Under the pieces are notes generated by a model. It searched no databases. It saw only the letters and a list, made by a program, of their open reading frames with translations, and had not been told where the DNA came from. Shown here piece after piece: positions 5,988 to 6,149 of a stretch of DNA of 6,149 nt. How positions within the stretch are numbered: position 1 is the first letter of the stretch; every line of letters starts with the position of its first letter. Position numbers and translations under genes: made by a program. Source of the DNA: Chromatiales bacterium (GTDB lineage: Bacteria > Pseudomonadota > Gammaproteobacteria > Steroidobacterales > GCA-2729495); contig JAUWKW010000092.1 of assembly GCA_030614035.1 (NCBI GenBank), positions 1 to 6,149 of the forward strand, read 5' to 3'.

Positions 5988-6149
5988 TCAGGCAGAAATT
6001 CGCTCAACCCGCTGACCGAGCGGATGCGGCCGGTCGACATAATTACCCTGAATAAAATCGACGCCCAGGTCGCGAAGCTGATCGAAATCCGATTCGTCTT
6101 CGACCTGTTCCGCAATGACTTTGAAGCCAACAGCCCGGGACAGCCGGGT
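5988..6149 (-). CDS. EAL-domain protein (c-di-GMP phosphodiesterase type), C-terminal end only
   Basis: The last 53 codons and TGA stop of a minus-strand gene are visible; the rest lies beyond the right edge. The reading frame begins TRLSRAVGFKVIAEQVED and continues to GVDFIQGNYVDRPHPLG, ending ERISA. This matches the end of the EAL fold: K-x-I-A-E-x-V-E, in which the lysine and glutamate belong to the active site of catalytic members, then the DFxQG-xxxxRPxPL strand-helix. EAL proteins hydrolyse c-di-GMP or, when degenerate, sense it. The visible part keeps K10, E14 and E17. The usual Gly in AEGVE is Gln, and the usual first Tyr of QGYY is Asn. Activity cannot be judged because the EAL and DDFG motifs are outside. 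An upstream GGDEF, PAS or receiver domain is common but not visible. Confidence 0.85.
   Translation of the reverse strand, partial: TRLSRAVGFKVIAEQVEDESDFDQLRDLGVDFIQGNYVDRPHPLGQRVERISA

Overview
The window looks like chromosomal core DNA from a gammaproteobacterium. Mpl, RNase D and Adk all read as proteobacterial orthologues. The pairing of a pyrophosphate-dependent phosphofructokinase with a proton-pumping pyrophosphatase is known from methanotrophs such as Methylococcus and from sulfur-oxidising autotrophs and their symbiotic relatives. I therefore infer a chemolithoautotrophic or methylotrophic lifestyle, but the window alone does not prove it. I see no mobile elements, phage genes, CRISPR arrays, tRNA or rRNA.

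Layout, left to right. (1) Positions 1-482, minus strand: the N-terminal 160 codons of mpl (murein tripeptide ligase), cut by the window edge. (2) 483-576: a short divergent intergenic region with a perfect 6-3-6 inverted repeat. (3) 577-1692, plus: rnd (RNase D). (4) 1702-2355, minus: adk (adenylate kinase), convergent with rnd and separated from it by only 9 bp. (5) 2356-2531: a divergent intergenic region between adk and pfp, with a TGACC-N5-GGTCA inverted repeat over a possible adk -35 box. (6) 2532-3797, plus: pfp (PPi-dependent 6-phosphofructokinase). (7) 3798-3900: a leader with a possible internal promoter, a 19-codon uORF and a strong Shine-Dalgarno. (8) 3901-5949, plus: hppA (K+-independent H+-translocating pyrophosphatase). 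(9) 5959-5986: a perfect 12-bp hairpin that can terminate transcription in both directions. (10) 5988-6149, minus: the C-terminal 53 residues of an EAL-domain (c-di-GMP phosphodiesterase type) protein, cut by the right edge.

Functional theme. The adk/pfp/hppA cluster handles the AMP + PPi economy. Biosynthetic activations release AMP and PPi. Adk recycles AMP. PFP interconverts fructose-6-P + PPi and fructose-1,6-bisphosphate + Pi reversibly, so in the gluconeogenic or Calvin direction it can make PPi. HppA turns PPi hydrolysis into proton-motive force. This coupling has been described before and is not a new system. The points most worth a second look are local: two acidic-to-alanine differences in the Mpl EADE motif at the window edge, the uORF ending inside the hppA ribosome binding site, a possible promoter overlapping the pfp stop codon, and the dyads in the two divergent intergenic regions.
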